Shown piece by piece: positions 47,422 to 56,962 of a DNA stretch of 64,000 nucleotides (position 1 is the first letter of the stretch; every line of letters starts with the position of its first letter). The stretch is from Pseudoblastomonas marina. Its GTDB lineage: Bacteria > Pseudomonadota > Alphaproteobacteria > Sphingomonadales > Sphingomonadaceae. The notes beneath the pieces are model-generated. The model searched no databases. It was not told the DNA's origin and saw only the letters and a list, made by a program, of their open reading frames with translations. The stretch lies in the NCBI RefSeq assembly GCF_014641655.1, contig NZ_BMID01000001.1:1540427-1604426 (forward strand), given 5' to 3'. The position numbers and the translations under genes are program-made.

Positions 47422-47943
47422 ATGAAGACCCTCGCCCTACTGCGCCATGCCAAGTCCGATTGGGATGCCGGTGCCCCGAGCGATTTCGATCGCCCGCTGA
47501 GCAGGCGCGGGATCGTGGCAGCCGCGAAAATGGGTGAATACATGCGCCGCGAACGCGGCGAGTTCGAGCGCGCGCTCGTCTCCCCGGCGCGGCGCTGTCG
47601 CGAAACCTTCGACCAGGTCAATGCTGGCTATGGCGGCAGCCTGTCGCCCCAGTTCGAGGAGCGGATCTATCTCGCCAGCGCCGGCGACCTGCTCGACCTC
47701 GTGCAGGCGCAGGACGATGCCTTCAGTCGGTTGCTGCTTATCGGGCACAATCCGGGTCTGACCTATCTCGCGCTCGAGCTGATCCGCGAGGACGCCGCGG
47801 CGGTCGAGCGCGAGCGCATCGCCGAAAAATTTCCCACCGGAGCCTATGTCCAGCTCTCCTGCGAGGTCGATCGCTGGGCCGACCTCGGAAAGGCGGCGTG
47901 CAACCTCGAGGTGCGCCGCTATCCGGTCGAAGAGTTGGCTTGA
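47422..47943 (+). CDS. sixA: SixA-like phosphohistidine phosphatase
   Basis: 173 residues, histidine phosphatase superfamily. The RHG-like motif is LLRHAKSDWD (His8), with Arg in SPARRCRET and a late His in LIGHNPG. SixA removes phosphate from histidine phosphotransfer domains. It is 9 bases after the helicase gene, suggesting co-transcription. Confidence 0.9.
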   Translation: MKTLALLRHAKSDWDAGAPSDFDRPLSRRGIVAAAKMGEYMRRERGEFERALVSPARRCRETFDQVNAGYGGSLSPQFEERIYLASAGDLLDLVQAQDDAFSRLLLIGHNPGLTYLALELIREDAAAVERERIAEKFPTGAYVQLSCEVDRWADLGKAACNLEVRRYPVEELA

Positions 47944-47962
47944 AAGTTGGCCTGAACGAAAA

Positions 47963-48361
47963 TCAGTGCTGGAGCGCCGCGGCGAGCCGATCGCGGATCG
48001 CGCGCAATTGCGGGACCAGCGCGGGGGCCGGCGTTCCGGGACGCTCATCCTGCTGCTGCGGATGCGGCGCGGCGATTGCCTCGCCCACCGGCTCGACCTT
48101 CTTTGCCAACGCCTTCTTCGCGCCCTTGAGCGTATAGCCCTGCGCGTTCACCAGGTCGTCGATCCGGCGCACCAGCGCGATATCCTCGGCGCGGTAATAA
48201 CGCCGACCGCCGGCGCGGGTGGTCGGCTTGAGCATCGGGAACTGCTCTTCCCAATAGCGCAGGACGTGGGGCTTGATCCCGAGCGCATTCGACACTTCGC
48301 CGATCGTGCGCAGCGCCTGCGGATCCTTGCCGTCGTCGAAGAGAGAGGCGCTTTCGCTCAT
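47963..48361 (-). CDS. MerR-family regulator
   Basis: 132 residues. The helix-turn-helix starts [50 protein letters not shown], with the MerR wing. The C-terminal part is a short coiled coil and a Pro/Gln region. Its ATG overlaps the ihfA stop (ATGA), so translation is coupled. The ihfA-merR pair is conserved in alphaproteobacteria. Confidence 0.93.
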   Translation of the reverse strand: MSESASLFDDGKDPQALRTIGEVSNALGIKPHVLRYWEEQFPMLKPTTRAGGRRYYRAEDIALVRRIDDLVNAQGYTLKGAKKALAKKVEPVGEAIAAPHPQQQDERPGTPAPALVPQLRAIRDRLAAALQH

Positions 48362-48654
48362 GCTTTGGAGACTTTGTCCCGCAAGGCCTGGCTGGCGCGG
48401 AAGATCAGAACCCGGCGCGGGGTGATCGGAACTTCGACGCCCGTCTTGGGATTGCGGCCGACGCGTTCCGCCTTGTCGCGCAGGAGGAAGGTGCCGAACC
48501 CGGATATCTTCACGTTCTCGCCCGAAATCAGAGCTTCGGTCATCAGGTCGAGGACATCCTCGACGAGTTGTTGGGATTCGCTTTTCGGATAGCCGGTCTT
48601 CTTGTGGACGGCCTCGCATATATCGGCTCTGGTCAGCGTATTCGTCGAACGCAT
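48358..48654 (-). CDS. ihfA: Integration host factor subunit alpha
   Basis: 98 residues. The histone-like pattern is [33 protein letters not shown], then [40 protein letters not shown]. The family's DNA-bending beta arms (NPKTG...I...RR) are present. It forms a dimer with IHF-beta and bends DNA at regulatory sites and during recombination. It is followed by merR with a 4-base overlap. Confidence 0.95.
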   Translation of the reverse strand: MRSTNTLTRADICEAVHKKTGYPKSESQQLVEDVLDLMTEALISGENVKISGFGTFLLRDKAERVGRNPKTGVEVPITPRRVLIFRASQALRDKVSKA

Positions 48655-48765
48655 TCGGTTCTACCTATCTTTCGCGACCCTGTTATTTTCGTAGTCGAAT
48701 TTCTCAAAAATGCAACGGAACCGGACCTTTTGAAGCCCGGATATTTCGCCGATACCATATTTCGA

Positions 48766-49728
48766 TCATAATTTCAGCAGGCTGGCACCCCACGTAAATC
48801 CACCGCCCATCGCTTCGAGCATCACCAGGTCGCCCTGCTTGATGCGGCCATCGCGGATCGCGGTGTCGAGCGCGAGCGGCACCGAGGCCGCCGACGTGTT
48901 GGCGTGGCGGTCGACCGTCACCACCACCTTTTCGGCCGGCAGTCCCAGCTTGCGCGCGGTCGCGTCGAGGATCCGCGCATTGGCCTGGTGCGGCACGACC
49001 CAGTCGATCTGCTCGACCGCGACGCCCGCTTCCTCGAGCACTTCGCCGAGCACCTCGGCGAGATTGACCACGGCGTGACGGAAGACCTCGCGCCCCTTCA
49101 TCCGCAGCTTGCCGACCGTGCCGGTGCTCGACGGCCCGCCGTCGACGTAAAGCAGTTCCTTGTGCTCGCCATCGGCGTGGAGCTTGCTTGCGATCACGCC
49201 GCGTTCCTGTTCACCCTCGCGCGCTTCGAGCACCACCGCACCCGCGCCGTCGCCGAACAGCACGCAGGTCGTGCGGTCTTCCCAGTCGAGGATGCGGCTG
49301 AAGGTTTCGGCGCCGATCACCAGCGCGCGCGATCCGAGCCCGTTCTTGAGCATCGAATCGGCCACGCCCATCGCGTAGAGGAAGCCGGTGCAGACGGCGT
49401 GCACATCGAACGCGATCCCGCCGCGGCAGCCGAGGCGCTTCTGCACCTGGGTGGCGGTGGCGGGGAAGGTATGATCGGGAGTCGCGGTGGCGAGCACGAT
49501 CAGGTCGATATCGCACGGTTCGACACCCGCCGCCTCGCACGCCTTGCGCGCGGCTTCGGTGGCGAGGCTGGCGGTGGTTTCTCCCTCGCCCGCGATATAG
49601 CGCTGGCGGATGCCGGTGCGTTCGACAATCCATTCGTCGGTCGTGTCGACCCGCTCCGCCAATTCGGCGTTGGTGACGCATTTCGCCGGGAGGGCCGAGC
49701 CCGTTCCGAGGAGTACCGAGCGACGCAT
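48766..49728 (-). CDS. fabH: Beta-ketoacyl-ACP synthase III
   Basis: 320 residues. The catalytic triad is Cys in [10 protein letters not shown], His in [10 protein letters not shown] and Asn in [12 protein letters not shown]. It joins acetyl-CoA to malonyl-ACP, the first step of fatty acid synthesis in the cytoplasm. Its start overlaps the plsX stop (TGATG), showing translational coupling with plsX. Confidence 0.97.
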   Translation of the reverse strand: MRRSVLLGTGSALPAKCVTNAELAERVDTTDEWIVERTGIRQRYIAGEGETTASLATEAARKACEAAGVEPCDIDLIVLATATPDHTFPATATQVQKRLGCRGGIAFDVHAVCTGFLYAMGVADSMLKNGLGSRALVIGAETFSRILDWEDRTTCVLFGDGAGAVVLEAREGEQERGVIASKLHADGEHKELLYVDGGPSSTGTVGKLRMKGREVFRHAVVNLAEVLGEVLEEAGVAVEQIDWVVPHQANARILDATARKLGLPAEKVVVTVDRHANTSAASVPLALDTAIRDGRIKQGDLVMLEAMGGGFTWGASLLKL

Positions 49729-50777
49729 CAGCGCTGCCCGCCCTTACGCCAGTCGCCTTCGCCGAGCCGCTCGAGGTCGGCCTCGATCCGGGCCGTGAGA
49801 TCGTTTTCGAGCAGGCGCGCGGTCAGCGCGACGGCATTCGCGACGCCCTTGGCATTGGCACTGCCATGGCTCTTCACCACCACCCCGTTGAGGCCGAGGA
49901 AGACCGCGCCGTTGTGATTGTTGGGATCGAGCGAATGCTTGAGCAGCTCGGTCGCGGGCTTCGAGACGAGGAAGCCGAACTTCGAACGCAGCGAGCTGGT
50001 AAAGGCGCGCCGCAGCAGATCGGTGACGAAGCGCGCCGCGCCCTCGACCGCTTTCAGCGCGATATTGCCGGAAAACCCGTCGGAAACGATCACGTCGACT
50101 TCGCCGCGATTGATCTTGTCGGCCTCGACATAGCCGTCGAACGAGATCGACAGGTCGGCCGCCGCTTCCTTCAGCCGGGTCGCGGCATCCTGCAAATCGT
50201 CGGTACCCTTGGTTTCCTCGGTCCCGATATTGAGCAGGCGGACGCGCGGTTCGTCGACCCCGGTCGCGATGCGGAAATAGGCCGCGCCCATCACCGCGAA
50301 CTGGACGAGGTTGCGCGCATCGCATTCGGTGTTGGCACCGAGATCGAGCATCACGACGTCATGCTCGCCGAGCGTGGGCAGGAGCGCGGACAGCGCGGGG
50401 CGATCGATCCCCGGCATCGTGCGCAGGGCGAGCTTGCTCATCGCCATCAGCGCGCCCGTATTGCCGGCGGACACCGCGGCCCCGGCCTTGCCTTCCTTCA
50501 CCGCATTGATCGCCAAGCCCATCGAGGTGGTCTTGGCGCGGCGGATCGCGCGGCTCGGCTTCTCGTCGCCGGCGATCGTATCGGGGGCGTGGAGGATTTC
50601 GGACGCGGCGGCGAGGTTCGGGTGAGCCTCGAGCGCTTTCCTGATCCGCGTCTCGTCGCCCACCAGCAGGAACTGGAATCGATCATGGCGGTGCCGCGCG
50701 AGCGCAGCTCCGTCGATCATCACACGCACGCCTTCATCACCGCCCATCGCATCGATGGCGATCCGCGGCAGGCTCAT
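49728..50777 (-). CDS. plsX: Phosphate acyltransferase PlsX
   Basis: 349 residues. It opens with [21 protein letters not shown] and has the conserved [21 protein letters not shown] and [15 protein letters not shown] blocks. It makes acyl-phosphate from acyl-ACP for phospholipid synthesis. It lies 31 bases after rpmF and overlaps fabH by one base. Confidence 0.97.
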   Translation of the reverse strand: MSLPRIAIDAMGGDEGVRVMIDGAALARHRHDRFQFLLVGDETRIRKALEAHPNLAAASEILHAPDTIAGDEKPSRAIRRAKTTSMGLAINAVKEGKAGAAVSAGNTGALMAMSKLALRTMPGIDRPALSALLPTLGEHDVVMLDLGANTECDARNLVQFAVMGAAYFRIATGVDEPRVRLLNIGTEETKGTDDLQDAATRLKEAAADLSISFDGYVEADKINRGEVDVIVSDGFSGNIALKAVEGAARFVTDLLRRAFTSSLRSKFGFLVSKPATELLKHSLDPNNHNGAVFLGLNGVVVKSHGSANAKGVANAVALTARLLENDLTARIEADLERLGEGDWRKGGQR

Positions 50778-50808
50778 GCGTTATTCTCCCGCTGGCGGGT
50801 AAGAGGGA

Positions 50809-50991
50809 TCAGATGCCCTTGGGCTCGGCCACGAGGCGGCCGTTATAATGGCCGCAGGCCGCGCACATGTTGTGCGGGCGCTTGAGTTCGCCGCAGTTCG
50901 AGCATTCGTGGAACGCTTCGACCTTCAGCGAATCGTGGGCGCGGCGATTGCCACGGCGATGCGGCGATACTTTTCTTTTGGGGACTGCCAT
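50809..50991 (-). CDS. rpmF: 50S ribosomal protein L32
   Basis: 60 residues. [20 protein letters not shown] is the L32 N-terminus and the zinc-ribbon cysteines are in FHECSNCGE and [10 protein letters not shown]. Four cysteines are intact, so this is the zinc-binding (C+) form. It is first in the rpmF-plsX-fabH unit, the standard gene order. Confidence 0.98.
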   Translation of the reverse strand: MAVPKRKVSPHRRGNRRAHDSLKVEAFHECSNCGELKRPHNMCAACGHYNGRLVAEPKGI

Positions 50992-51191
50992 CTCGGCACC
51001 TTACTTTCGCATAATCAGTAATTTCGGATGCCGACCTAGGCCATGCCTCCCGCGCGCGCAAGGGCGCGGAACGACTGGGCCTCGGATGCGGCGAAGGCGC
51101 GCCCTATAGCGGATTCTCGTTGCGTTGCAAGCGTTGCGAGGGCGCGCTAGCAACGCCGCCGCCACGGGTCGCGCCGGAGGGAAGACCCGAT

Positions 51192-51590
51192 ATGCCGATT
51201 ATCCTGCCCATCACCTTGTGCGCCTGCGCTGCTGCCGCGATTCTCAATTTCTGGCTCGCCTGGCGGGTCGGCCAACTGCGCGGGAAACACAAGGTACTGC
51301 ACGGCGACGATGGCGGCGGCCCGCTCACCCGGCGGATGCGCGCGCAACTCAATTTCGTCGAGAACACACCCTTCGTGTTGCTGCTGGTGGCCGGAATCGA
51401 ACTTGCCGGTCACGGATCCACCTGGCTTGCCGCGGTGGTCGGCGCCTACATGCTCGCCCGCATCGCGCACGGAATCGGGATGGATGCCGACACCCCGCAC
51501 AAGGCGCGGATGATCGGAGTCCTGGTCACCATGCTGACCCTGATCGGCCTCGCCGTGTACGCCGCGCTGATCGCGGCGCGGATCGTCTAG
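51192..51590 (+). CDS. MAPEG-family membrane protein
   Basis: 132 residues from ATG 51192. Four membrane helices, with the family block GGGPLTRRMRAQLNFVENTPFVLLLVAGIEL. MAPEG enzymes handle glutathione and lipid substrates; this small bacterial type is of unproven function. Its 3' end overlaps the convergent MBL-fold gene by 4 bases. The ATG at 51120 is not used because the added N-terminus is Cys/Arg-rich and lacks a helix. Confidence 0.9.
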   Translation: MPIILPITLCACAAAAILNFWLAWRVGQLRGKHKVLHGDDGGGPLTRRMRAQLNFVENTPFVLLLVAGIELAGHGSTWLAAVVGAYMLARIAHGIGMDADTPHKARMIGVLVTMLTLIGLAVYAALIAARIV

Positions 51591-52264
51591 GCCAGCGCGG
51601 CGTCGCCCACGAAAGGATTGCTCTGCCGCTCGCGCCCGAAGGTGCTCACCGGCCCATGTCCCGGCACGAAAGTGGTGTCGTTGCCGAGCGGCCAGAGCTT
51701 CTGCACGATCGCGTCAAGCAGGTCCTGGTGGTTGCCCATCGGGAAGTCGGTGCGCCCGATCGATCCCTGGAACAGCACGTCGCCGACGATCGCGAACTTG
51801 CTCGGCGCGTGGTGAAACACGACGTGGCCGGGCGTGTGGCCGGGGCAGTGATAGACGTCGAGCGTAAGATTGCCGACCGTCACCTGGTCGCCATCGTCGA
51901 GCCAGCGATCGGGCTCGAACACCTGTCCGCGAATGCCGTATTTCCTGCCGTCCTCGTCGAGCCGCGATATCCAGAAGCGATCGGCTTCGTGCGGACCCTC
52001 GATCGGGAGCGACAATTCCTGCGCCAGCACACCCGCCTCGCCGCAATGGTCGATATGGCCGTGGGTGATGAGGATCTTCTCGAGCTCGACGCCGGCCTTG
52101 GCGACCCCTGCCTTCAGTTTGTCGAGATCGCCGCCGGGATCGACCAGCGCGCCCTTCATCGTCTCGGTGCACCAGACGAGCGAGCAATTCTGCTGCAGCG
52201 GCGTGACCGGCAGCAGCGCGACCTTCATCTTGGGTTCGTTCGGTATATTGGCTTGTTCGGACAT
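51587..52264 (-). CDS. Metallo-beta-lactamase-fold hydrolase (glyoxalase II-like)
   Basis: 225 residues from ATG 52264. The metal motif is ITHGHIDHCGEA (HxHxDH), with His in HCPGHTPGHV, Asp in AIVGDVLFQGSIGR and His near FVPGHGPVS. This is the YcbL/GloB-like group that hydrolyses S-acyl-glutathione thioesters. A start at 52228 (MKVALLP) is possible. It is convergent with the MAPEG gene. Confidence 0.92.
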   Translation of the reverse strand: MSEQANIPNEPKMKVALLPVTPLQQNCSLVWCTETMKGALVDPGGDLDKLKAGVAKAGVELEKILITHGHIDHCGEAGVLAQELSLPIEGPHEADRFWISRLDEDGRKYGIRGQVFEPDRWLDDGDQVTVGNLTLDVYHCPGHTPGHVVFHHAPSKFAIVGDVLFQGSIGRTDFPMGNHQDLLDAIVQKLWPLGNDTTFVPGHGPVSTFGRERQSNPFVGDAALA

Positions 52265-52365
52265 GAGGGCGATGTGGCGGTTGATCGCGATCAATGCAAC
52301 GCGCGTCTGCTTGCCTAGGGAGAGAGATGCCGCGATAATAAGAGAAGGCAAGAGGGAGGCCGGAG

Positions 52366-52731
52366 ATGACGGGACCAAAGGCAGCGATCGCAACAGGAAT
52401 CGCCCTGGCGCTTGCCTCCTGCGCCACGACCCAGGAGGCCCAGCGCGAGGAGCCCCGCGAACTGGCCGAGCCGCCGGTGCTCGTGCAGGCCACCTGCATG
52501 AGTTGCCACGCGGTGACACCGGGCAGCTTCTCGCCGATCCCGCAGGCGCCGACCTTCGAGCATATCGCCAACCTCGACGGGCTGACGCGCGAAACGCTGA
52601 TCGCCTTCCTCGCCGACTCGCACAATTATCCCGACATCATGGATGTCGATTTGAGCCGCGCAGATGTCGAAGTGGTGGCCGATTACATGCTCACGCTGCG
52701 CCGCGACGACTACAAGCGCTTCCCCTCCTAG
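52366..52731 (+). CDS. c-type cytochrome lipoprotein
   Basis: 121 residues. Signal MTGPKAAIATGIALALASCATT has lipobox LASC. One haem-attachment motif CMSCH (about residues 44-48) and a methionine candidate in the IMDVDL or YMLTL region complete a small cytochrome c fold. It would be a lipid-anchored electron carrier in the periplasm. The 3' end overlaps the convergent S24 repressor gene by 4 bases. Confidence 0.88.
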   Translation: MTGPKAAIATGIALALASCATTQEAQREEPRELAEPPVLVQATCMSCHAVTPGSFSPIPQAPTFEHIANLDGLTRETLIAFLADSHNYPDIMDVDLSRADVEVVADYMLTLRRDDYKRFPS

Positions 52732-53357
52732 CGCAGCCGCCCGGCCTTCCACACCACGCGCCCGATCACCTCAACCTCTTCGGGCTCACATTCGAGCGGC
52801 GGGTAGACCGCATTGTCGCTGATCAGCCTGCCCGGGCGTTCGGCCTGGAGGCGCTTGACCAGCAACTGGTCGTCGACGCGCACGACATGGACCCCGCTGC
52901 GCAGGGAGGCGGGACGGGTATCGACGAGGATCTCGTCGCCTTCGGCCAGGGTCGGCTCCATCGAATCGCCGCGAACCGCGATCGTCGAAAGGTGCGCCGG
53001 GTCGAGCCCCTGCGCGCGCAGCCATCCCGGGGCGAAGCCGAGCTGGCCGATCGCCTCGTCGCCCCCTTCGGCACCCGCACCAGCGGCGGCCTCGGCGTCA
53101 AGGCGCGGGATAGCGAGATAGCGATCGGCATGGATCGAGGAAATATCCGCCGGCGCACCCAGCCGTGTCTCGTCGACACCGAAGAACTTGGCCAGCGTCC
53201 GCCGGTCCTGCTCCTCGAGCTTCTTGGGACTGCCCTTTCGGATATATTGCTGGAGATACGAGGCATTGCGCCCGATCAGCGTGGACAGGCCGGCAAGGCT
53301 CGCCCCGCGTTCGTTGGCGAGATCGAGAAGGTTGGCGCGCGCGTCGGAATTTCCCAT
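52728..53357 (-). CDS. S24-family repressor (CI/LexA-like) with HTH
   Basis: 209 residues. The N-terminal helix-turn-helix is in SLAGLSTLIGRNASYLQQYIRKG. The C-terminal S24 domain has the catalytic serine in VRGDSMEPTLAEGDEIL and lysine in DQLLVKRLQ, so RecA-aided self-cleavage is feasible. It lies divergent to a small two-gene operon. An 8-bp-arm palindrome just upstream of its start suggests it represses both directions. Confidence 0.93.
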   Translation of the reverse strand: MGNSDARANLLDLANERGASLAGLSTLIGRNASYLQQYIRKGSPKKLEEQDRRTLAKFFGVDETRLGAPADISSIHADRYLAIPRLDAEAAAGAGAEGGDEAIGQLGFAPGWLRAQGLDPAHLSTIAVRGDSMEPTLAEGDEILVDTRPASLRSGVHVVRVDDQLLVKRLQAERPGRLISDNAVYPPLECEPEEVEVIGRVVWKAGRLR

Positions 53358-53359
53358 GA

Positions 53360-53401
53360 AAATCCTATAGACGAAAGATTTTTCCTAGACAAGTAGGATT
53401 T
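53360..53401. promoter_or_regulatory. Candidate S24 repressor operator
   Basis: Perfect inverted arms AAATCCTA (53360-53367) and TAGGATTT (53394-53401) enclose a further TCCTA at 53383, giving two direct copies of TCCTA-type half-sites plus an inverted one. It lies in the 98-base gap between the repressor ATG at 53357 and the small gene at 53456, close to both starts. Confidence 0.65.
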
Positions 53402-53455
53402 CACGCGGGACATATCCTTCATCGATTCGCTGCCTGCCGATGGAGAGACCGCCCG

Positions 53456-53647
53456 ATGCTGATCCGAAAGATCGAGATTTTCCTGCGCGAGACGGGAATG
53501 CCGTGGACCAAGTTCGGTCGCCTCGCGGCGCATGATCCGCGCTTCGTCGAAGATTTGCGCAATGGCCGCATCCCGCGTTCCGCGACCGAAGCACGCATAG
53601 AACATTTCATGAACAAGTACCGCGACGGAGCCGCCCATGTACGTTGA
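53456..53647 (+). CDS. Small basic protein divergent from the S24 repressor
   Basis: 63 residues beginning MLIRKIEIFLRETGMPWTKF and continuing GRLAAHDPRFVEDLRNGR. It resembles a helix-turn-helix start (short helix, turn, GRLAAHDPRFVEDLRNG as the recognition region) followed by a basic tail. Function unknown; it may be a Cro-like DNA-binding protein. Its end overlaps the next gene by 11 bases. Confidence 0.7.
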   Translation: MLIRKIEIFLRETGMPWTKFGRLAAHDPRFVEDLRNGRIPRSATEARIEHFMNKYRDGAAHVR

Positions 53648-53993
53648 TCCGATCCGTCCCGAGCCGATTCCGCGCGCCGCCGAACGCGCGGGGAAGCGCG
53701 TGGCCTGTGCCCTGCAGGAGATGGTCGGCGGCATCGCCGAACTGCTCGCGATGGAGGAACGCGCCTGGGCCAGCGCGACCTTCTCGGGCGCGCGGCACAC
53801 CGTCACGTTGCGTTTCCACGGTACGGATGATTGCGAGACGGCCGATCGGTTTATCGAGGCGCTGCCCGAGCACGAATTCGCCCTTCCCGGATTGCTCGTG
53901 GCCGATGCGCAGGTGCGCGCCGTGACCTATGACAGCCTGCCCGGGCCGGTGATGACGGTCGAGGCCGAGCTGCTGGTGCTGAACGAGGACTAG
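53637..53993 (+). CDS. Unknown 118-residue protein in the S24-controlled operon
   Basis: 118 residues starting MYVDPIRPEPIPRAAERAGK. A helical N-terminal half (AGKRVACALQEMVGGIAELLAMEERAW) is followed by beta-strand patterns (TVTLRFHGTDDCETADRFIEALPEHEF, VRAVTYDSLPGPVMTVEAELLVL). Not recognised. It overlaps the small gene upstream by 11 bases, so both are one transcript. It ends in a 4-base convergent overlap with a dehydrogenase gene. Confidence 0.7.
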   Translation: MYVDPIRPEPIPRAAERAGKRVACALQEMVGGIAELLAMEERAWASATFSGARHTVTLRFHGTDDCETADRFIEALPEHEFALPGLLVADAQVRAVTYDSLPGPVMTVEAELLVLNED

Positions 53994-54928
53994 TAGCCGA
54001 GCGTGAGGTCGAATTGCGGCTGCAGCGGCTCGCCGCGTTCGTAGCGGTCGAGATTCTCGATGAAACGGTCGGCCGAGCGCTGGAACATCTGCGATTGCGC
54101 GCGGCCCGATAGGTGCATGGTGATATGCGCGTTGTCGAGCTCCCACAGGGGATGGTCTGCGGGCAGCGGTTCGGGCGTGGTGACGTCGAGGAAGGCCGCG
54201 CCGATCGTCTTGTCCCCGAGCGCGGCGACCAGCGCGTCCTGGTCGACCACGCTGCCGCGCGCGATGTTCACCAGCACCGCGTCTTCCTTCATCGCCGCCA
54301 GCTCGTCCGCGCCGATCATGCCTTCGGTCTCGGGCGTGGCGGGCACGGCGAGGATGACCCAGTCGAAGGTGCCGAGACGCGCGCGCCACTGGTCCGGCCC
54401 GAGCGCGTTCTCGCCGCCCGAGCGCCGCACCACGGTTACTTCGACGTCGAACGCCGCAAGCCGCTGTTCGACCAGCTTGCCGATCGCGCCATAGCCGAGC
54501 AGCAGCGCCTTGCTCTCCGCCAGCTCGCGCTTGCCGGGGCTGTCGAGCAGCCATTCCTTGCGGTCCTGTGCGCGGACAACCTCGCGATAGCCCTTGGCGA
54601 TGTCGAGCATCCCCATCAGCACGTATTCGGCGATGGTGATGGCGTTGATCCCCGCGCCGTGGGTCACCGTGACCCCACGCTCGCGCAGGATATCGTGCGG
54701 CAGGAAATCGAGCCCGGCATAGATCGAATTGAGCCATTTCAGCTTCCCGGCGCGCTTCACGCCCTCGATCATCGGCTCCTTGTCGTTGAGATCGAACCAG
54801 CCGATCTCGGCCTCTGGCGCGAGTTCGTACAGTTCGTCGATCGAGGCGAACCACAGCGGCTCGACCCAGTCGGGCAGGCGCGGCTCGACCAGCGGTCGGA
54901 TCAGCGCGGACAGGACGGCCTTGGTCAT
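53990..54928 (-). CDS. D-2-hydroxyacid dehydrogenase
   Basis: 312 residues. The nucleotide-binding part has ALLLGYGAIGKLVEQRLAAF (GxGxxG) and the catalytic sequence VNIARGSVVDQDAL (Arg), with a late Glu (TTPEPLPADHPL) and His (ITMHLSG). It reduces 2-ketoacids with NAD(P)H. The start at 54928 overlaps the cysS stop (ATGA), so it is translated with cysS. Confidence 0.93.
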   Translation of the reverse strand: MTKAVLSALIRPLVEPRLPDWVEPLWFASIDELYELAPEAEIGWFDLNDKEPMIEGVKRAGKLKWLNSIYAGLDFLPHDILRERGVTVTHGAGINAITIAEYVLMGMLDIAKGYREVVRAQDRKEWLLDSPGKRELAESKALLLGYGAIGKLVEQRLAAFDVEVTVVRRSGGENALGPDQWRARLGTFDWVILAVPATPETEGMIGADELAAMKEDAVLVNIARGSVVDQDALVAALGDKTIGAAFLDVTTPEPLPADHPLWELDNAHITMHLSGRAQSQMFQRSADRFIENLDRYERGEPLQPQFDLTLGY

Positions 54929-56370
54929 AGCTTCCACTCCCAGCCGAGCGGGTCGCCGTCCATCACCTCGACCCCGGCGGCGGCAAGTTCGTCGCGGATC
55001 GCGTCGGAGGTGGCGAAATCCTTGGCCTTTCGCGCGTCGACCCGCGCGGCGAGGCGCGCTTCGATGGTCGCCTCGTCGATCTCGGCATCCTTCGGACGCA
55101 CGCGCAATTGCTCGCGGGTCAGTTCCATCAGGCCGAGTCCGAGCACCTCGTCCATCCGCTCGATCACCGCGCGCTTCACCCCGGCATCGACCTTCTTGAC
55201 CGCCAATGCTTCCTCGAACGCGGTGAGCGCGATCGCGGTGTTGAGATCGTCGGCGATCGCGGCCTCGAACTTGTCGAGCAGTGGGGCGAACTTGGGATGC
55301 GAGGGATCGCCCGCTTCGGCGTCCTTGAGCCGCTCGGCTTGCATCACCATCCGCTTCAACCGCGTGAGCGCCGCGCCGAGTCCGTCCCACGAGAATTCGA
55401 GCTCGCTGCGGTAATGCGCCTGCAGGCACATCATCCGGTAGGCGAGCGGATGATAGCCCTTGTCGAGCAGCAGCTGGAGGCGGAGGAATTCACCCGCCGA
55501 CTTGCTCATCTTGCCGCTGCGCTCGACGAGGAAATTGTTGTGCATCCAGATCCGCGCGCCCGAATTGGTCGCATCGGACAGCCCCGCGCAGCCGCAGAAC
55601 GCCTGGTTCTGCGCGATCTCGTTGGGGTGGTGGATTTCGCGGTGGTCGATCCCGCCGGTATGGATGTCGAACGGGAAGCCGAGCAGTTTCTCGCCCATCA
55701 CCGAGCATTCGAGGTGCCAGCCCGGCGCGCCCTTCCCCCACGGCGAATCCCATTCCATCTGCCGCTTCTCGCCCGGCGGGGTCTTGCGCCAGATCGCGAA
55801 GTCCTGCGCGTTGCGCTTGCCCTCGACGCTCTCGATCCGGCCCTCGCCCTCTTCGGTGACGGCACGCGCGAGCCGGCCGTAATCCTCGACCGTCGAAACG
55901 TCGAAATAGAGCCCGCTCTCGATCTCGTAGCAGTGCTCGTCGGCGATCCTCTTCGCGAAATCGAGCATCTCGTCGATGTAATCGGTCGCGACCGACCAGT
56001 GCGCCGGCTGGCGGATGTTGAGCGCCTTCACGTCGTCCCAAAAGGCCTCGGTATAGTGCTTCGCGATGTCCCAGATCGAGCGCTCGGATTTCGCCGCGGC
56101 CTTTTCGAGCTTGTCCTCGCCCGCATCGGCATCGTCGGTCAAATGGCCGACATCGGTGATGTTGATCACGTGGGTCAGGTCGTAGCCGTGATGGCTCAGC
56201 GCGCGGCCCAGCACGTCGGCGAAGACATAGGCCCGCATGTTCCCGATATGCGGGTAATTGTAGACCGTCGGCCCGCAGGTATAGACGCGCGCCTCGCCCT
56301 CGTGGACGGGGGTGAACGTCTCGATCGTTCGGGTGAGCGAGTTGAACAGCTTGAGCGGGTGGTCGGTCAT
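54925..56370 (-). CDS. cysS: Cysteinyl-tRNA synthetase
   Basis: 481 residues from ATG 56370. Class I signatures are YTCGPTVYNYPHIGNMRAYV (HIGH-like, with zinc Cys) and RSGKMSKSAGEF (KMSKS). Further zinc ligands are in HLECSVMGEKL and IDHREIHHPNE. It charges tRNA-Cys. The longer upstream frame is not typical, so this start is used. Confidence 0.97.
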   Translation of the reverse strand: MTDHPLKLFNSLTRTIETFTPVHEGEARVYTCGPTVYNYPHIGNMRAYVFADVLGRALSHHGYDLTHVINITDVGHLTDDADAGEDKLEKAAAKSERSIWDIAKHYTEAFWDDVKALNIRQPAHWSVATDYIDEMLDFAKRIADEHCYEIESGLYFDVSTVEDYGRLARAVTEEGEGRIESVEGKRNAQDFAIWRKTPPGEKRQMEWDSPWGKGAPGWHLECSVMGEKLLGFPFDIHTGGIDHREIHHPNEIAQNQAFCGCAGLSDATNSGARIWMHNNFLVERSGKMSKSAGEFLRLQLLLDKGYHPLAYRMMCLQAHYRSELEFSWDGLGAALTRLKRMVMQAERLKDAEAGDPSHPKFAPLLDKFEAAIADDLNTAIALTAFEEALAVKKVDAGVKRAVIERMDEVLGLGLMELTREQLRVRPKDAEIDEATIEARLAARVDARKAKDFATSDAIRDELAAAGVEVMDGDPLGWEWKL

Positions 56371-56416
56371 CGTGAGAGCCCTTGCCAAGCGCGGGGGCGC
56401 GAGGCAAGCGGAAGGC

Positions 56417-56959
56417 ATGACCGGTCGCTCACTCACGATACTCCTCTGCGCACTCCTGCTCACCGCCTGCGGCAGCCGCGAGGCCGAGGCGCCCAAGTCC
56501 GAGCAGCAAACCGCGCAGGAATACGAGGCCAAGGTGCGCGGCGGCCTGCTCGACAAGTCGATCCCGACCGCGCGCGCCACGCCGGTGCCCGCGCCGCCGC
56601 CGAAACCCGAGGTCCAGCCCGGCACGCAGGTAAATCCCGAGGTGGCCGCGCGACAGGGCAAGGCGCCGCCGCGCCCGAGCTGGTCGGCGAACTGCGGGAT
56701 CAGGACCGGCAAGCAGGAATACCAGGGCCCGTGCGCCTTCTATCCCGAAGCCAATGGCGATTTCTCGCTCGCGCGCAGCGACGGCGCGCCGATGATGCCC
56801 GGCATCGCCTCGATCAGCGTCGGACTGGTGGGCGATGGCCGCGCCGAAGTGGTCAGCCGCACGCCATCGGGCCAGACGCGCCGCTGGGGCTATGCGACCC
56901 AGCCGGAAGGTTATCCCGATTGCTGGCAGGGACCCAATTTCAGCGTGTGTGCGAGCTAG
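56417..56959 (+). CDS. Small lipoprotein, unknown function
   Basis: 180 residues from ATG 56417: MTGRSLTILLCALLLTACGSR with lipobox LTAC. A Pro-rich linker (about 50-80) follows, then a Cys-containing domain (ANCGIRTGKQEYQGPCAFYPEANGDFSL), ending with YPDCWQGPNFSVCAS. Four cysteines could form two disulfides. Not recognised. It is 46 bases from the divergent cysS start. Confidence 0.75.
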   Translation: MTGRSLTILLCALLLTACGSREAEAPKSEQQTAQEYEAKVRGGLLDKSIPTARATPVPAPPPKPEVQPGTQVNPEVAARQGKAPPRPSWSANCGIRTGKQEYQGPCAFYPEANGDFSLARSDGAPMMPGIASISVGLVGDGRAEVVSRTPSGQTRRWGYATQPEGYPDCWQGPNFSVCAS

Positions 56960-56962
56960 GGG

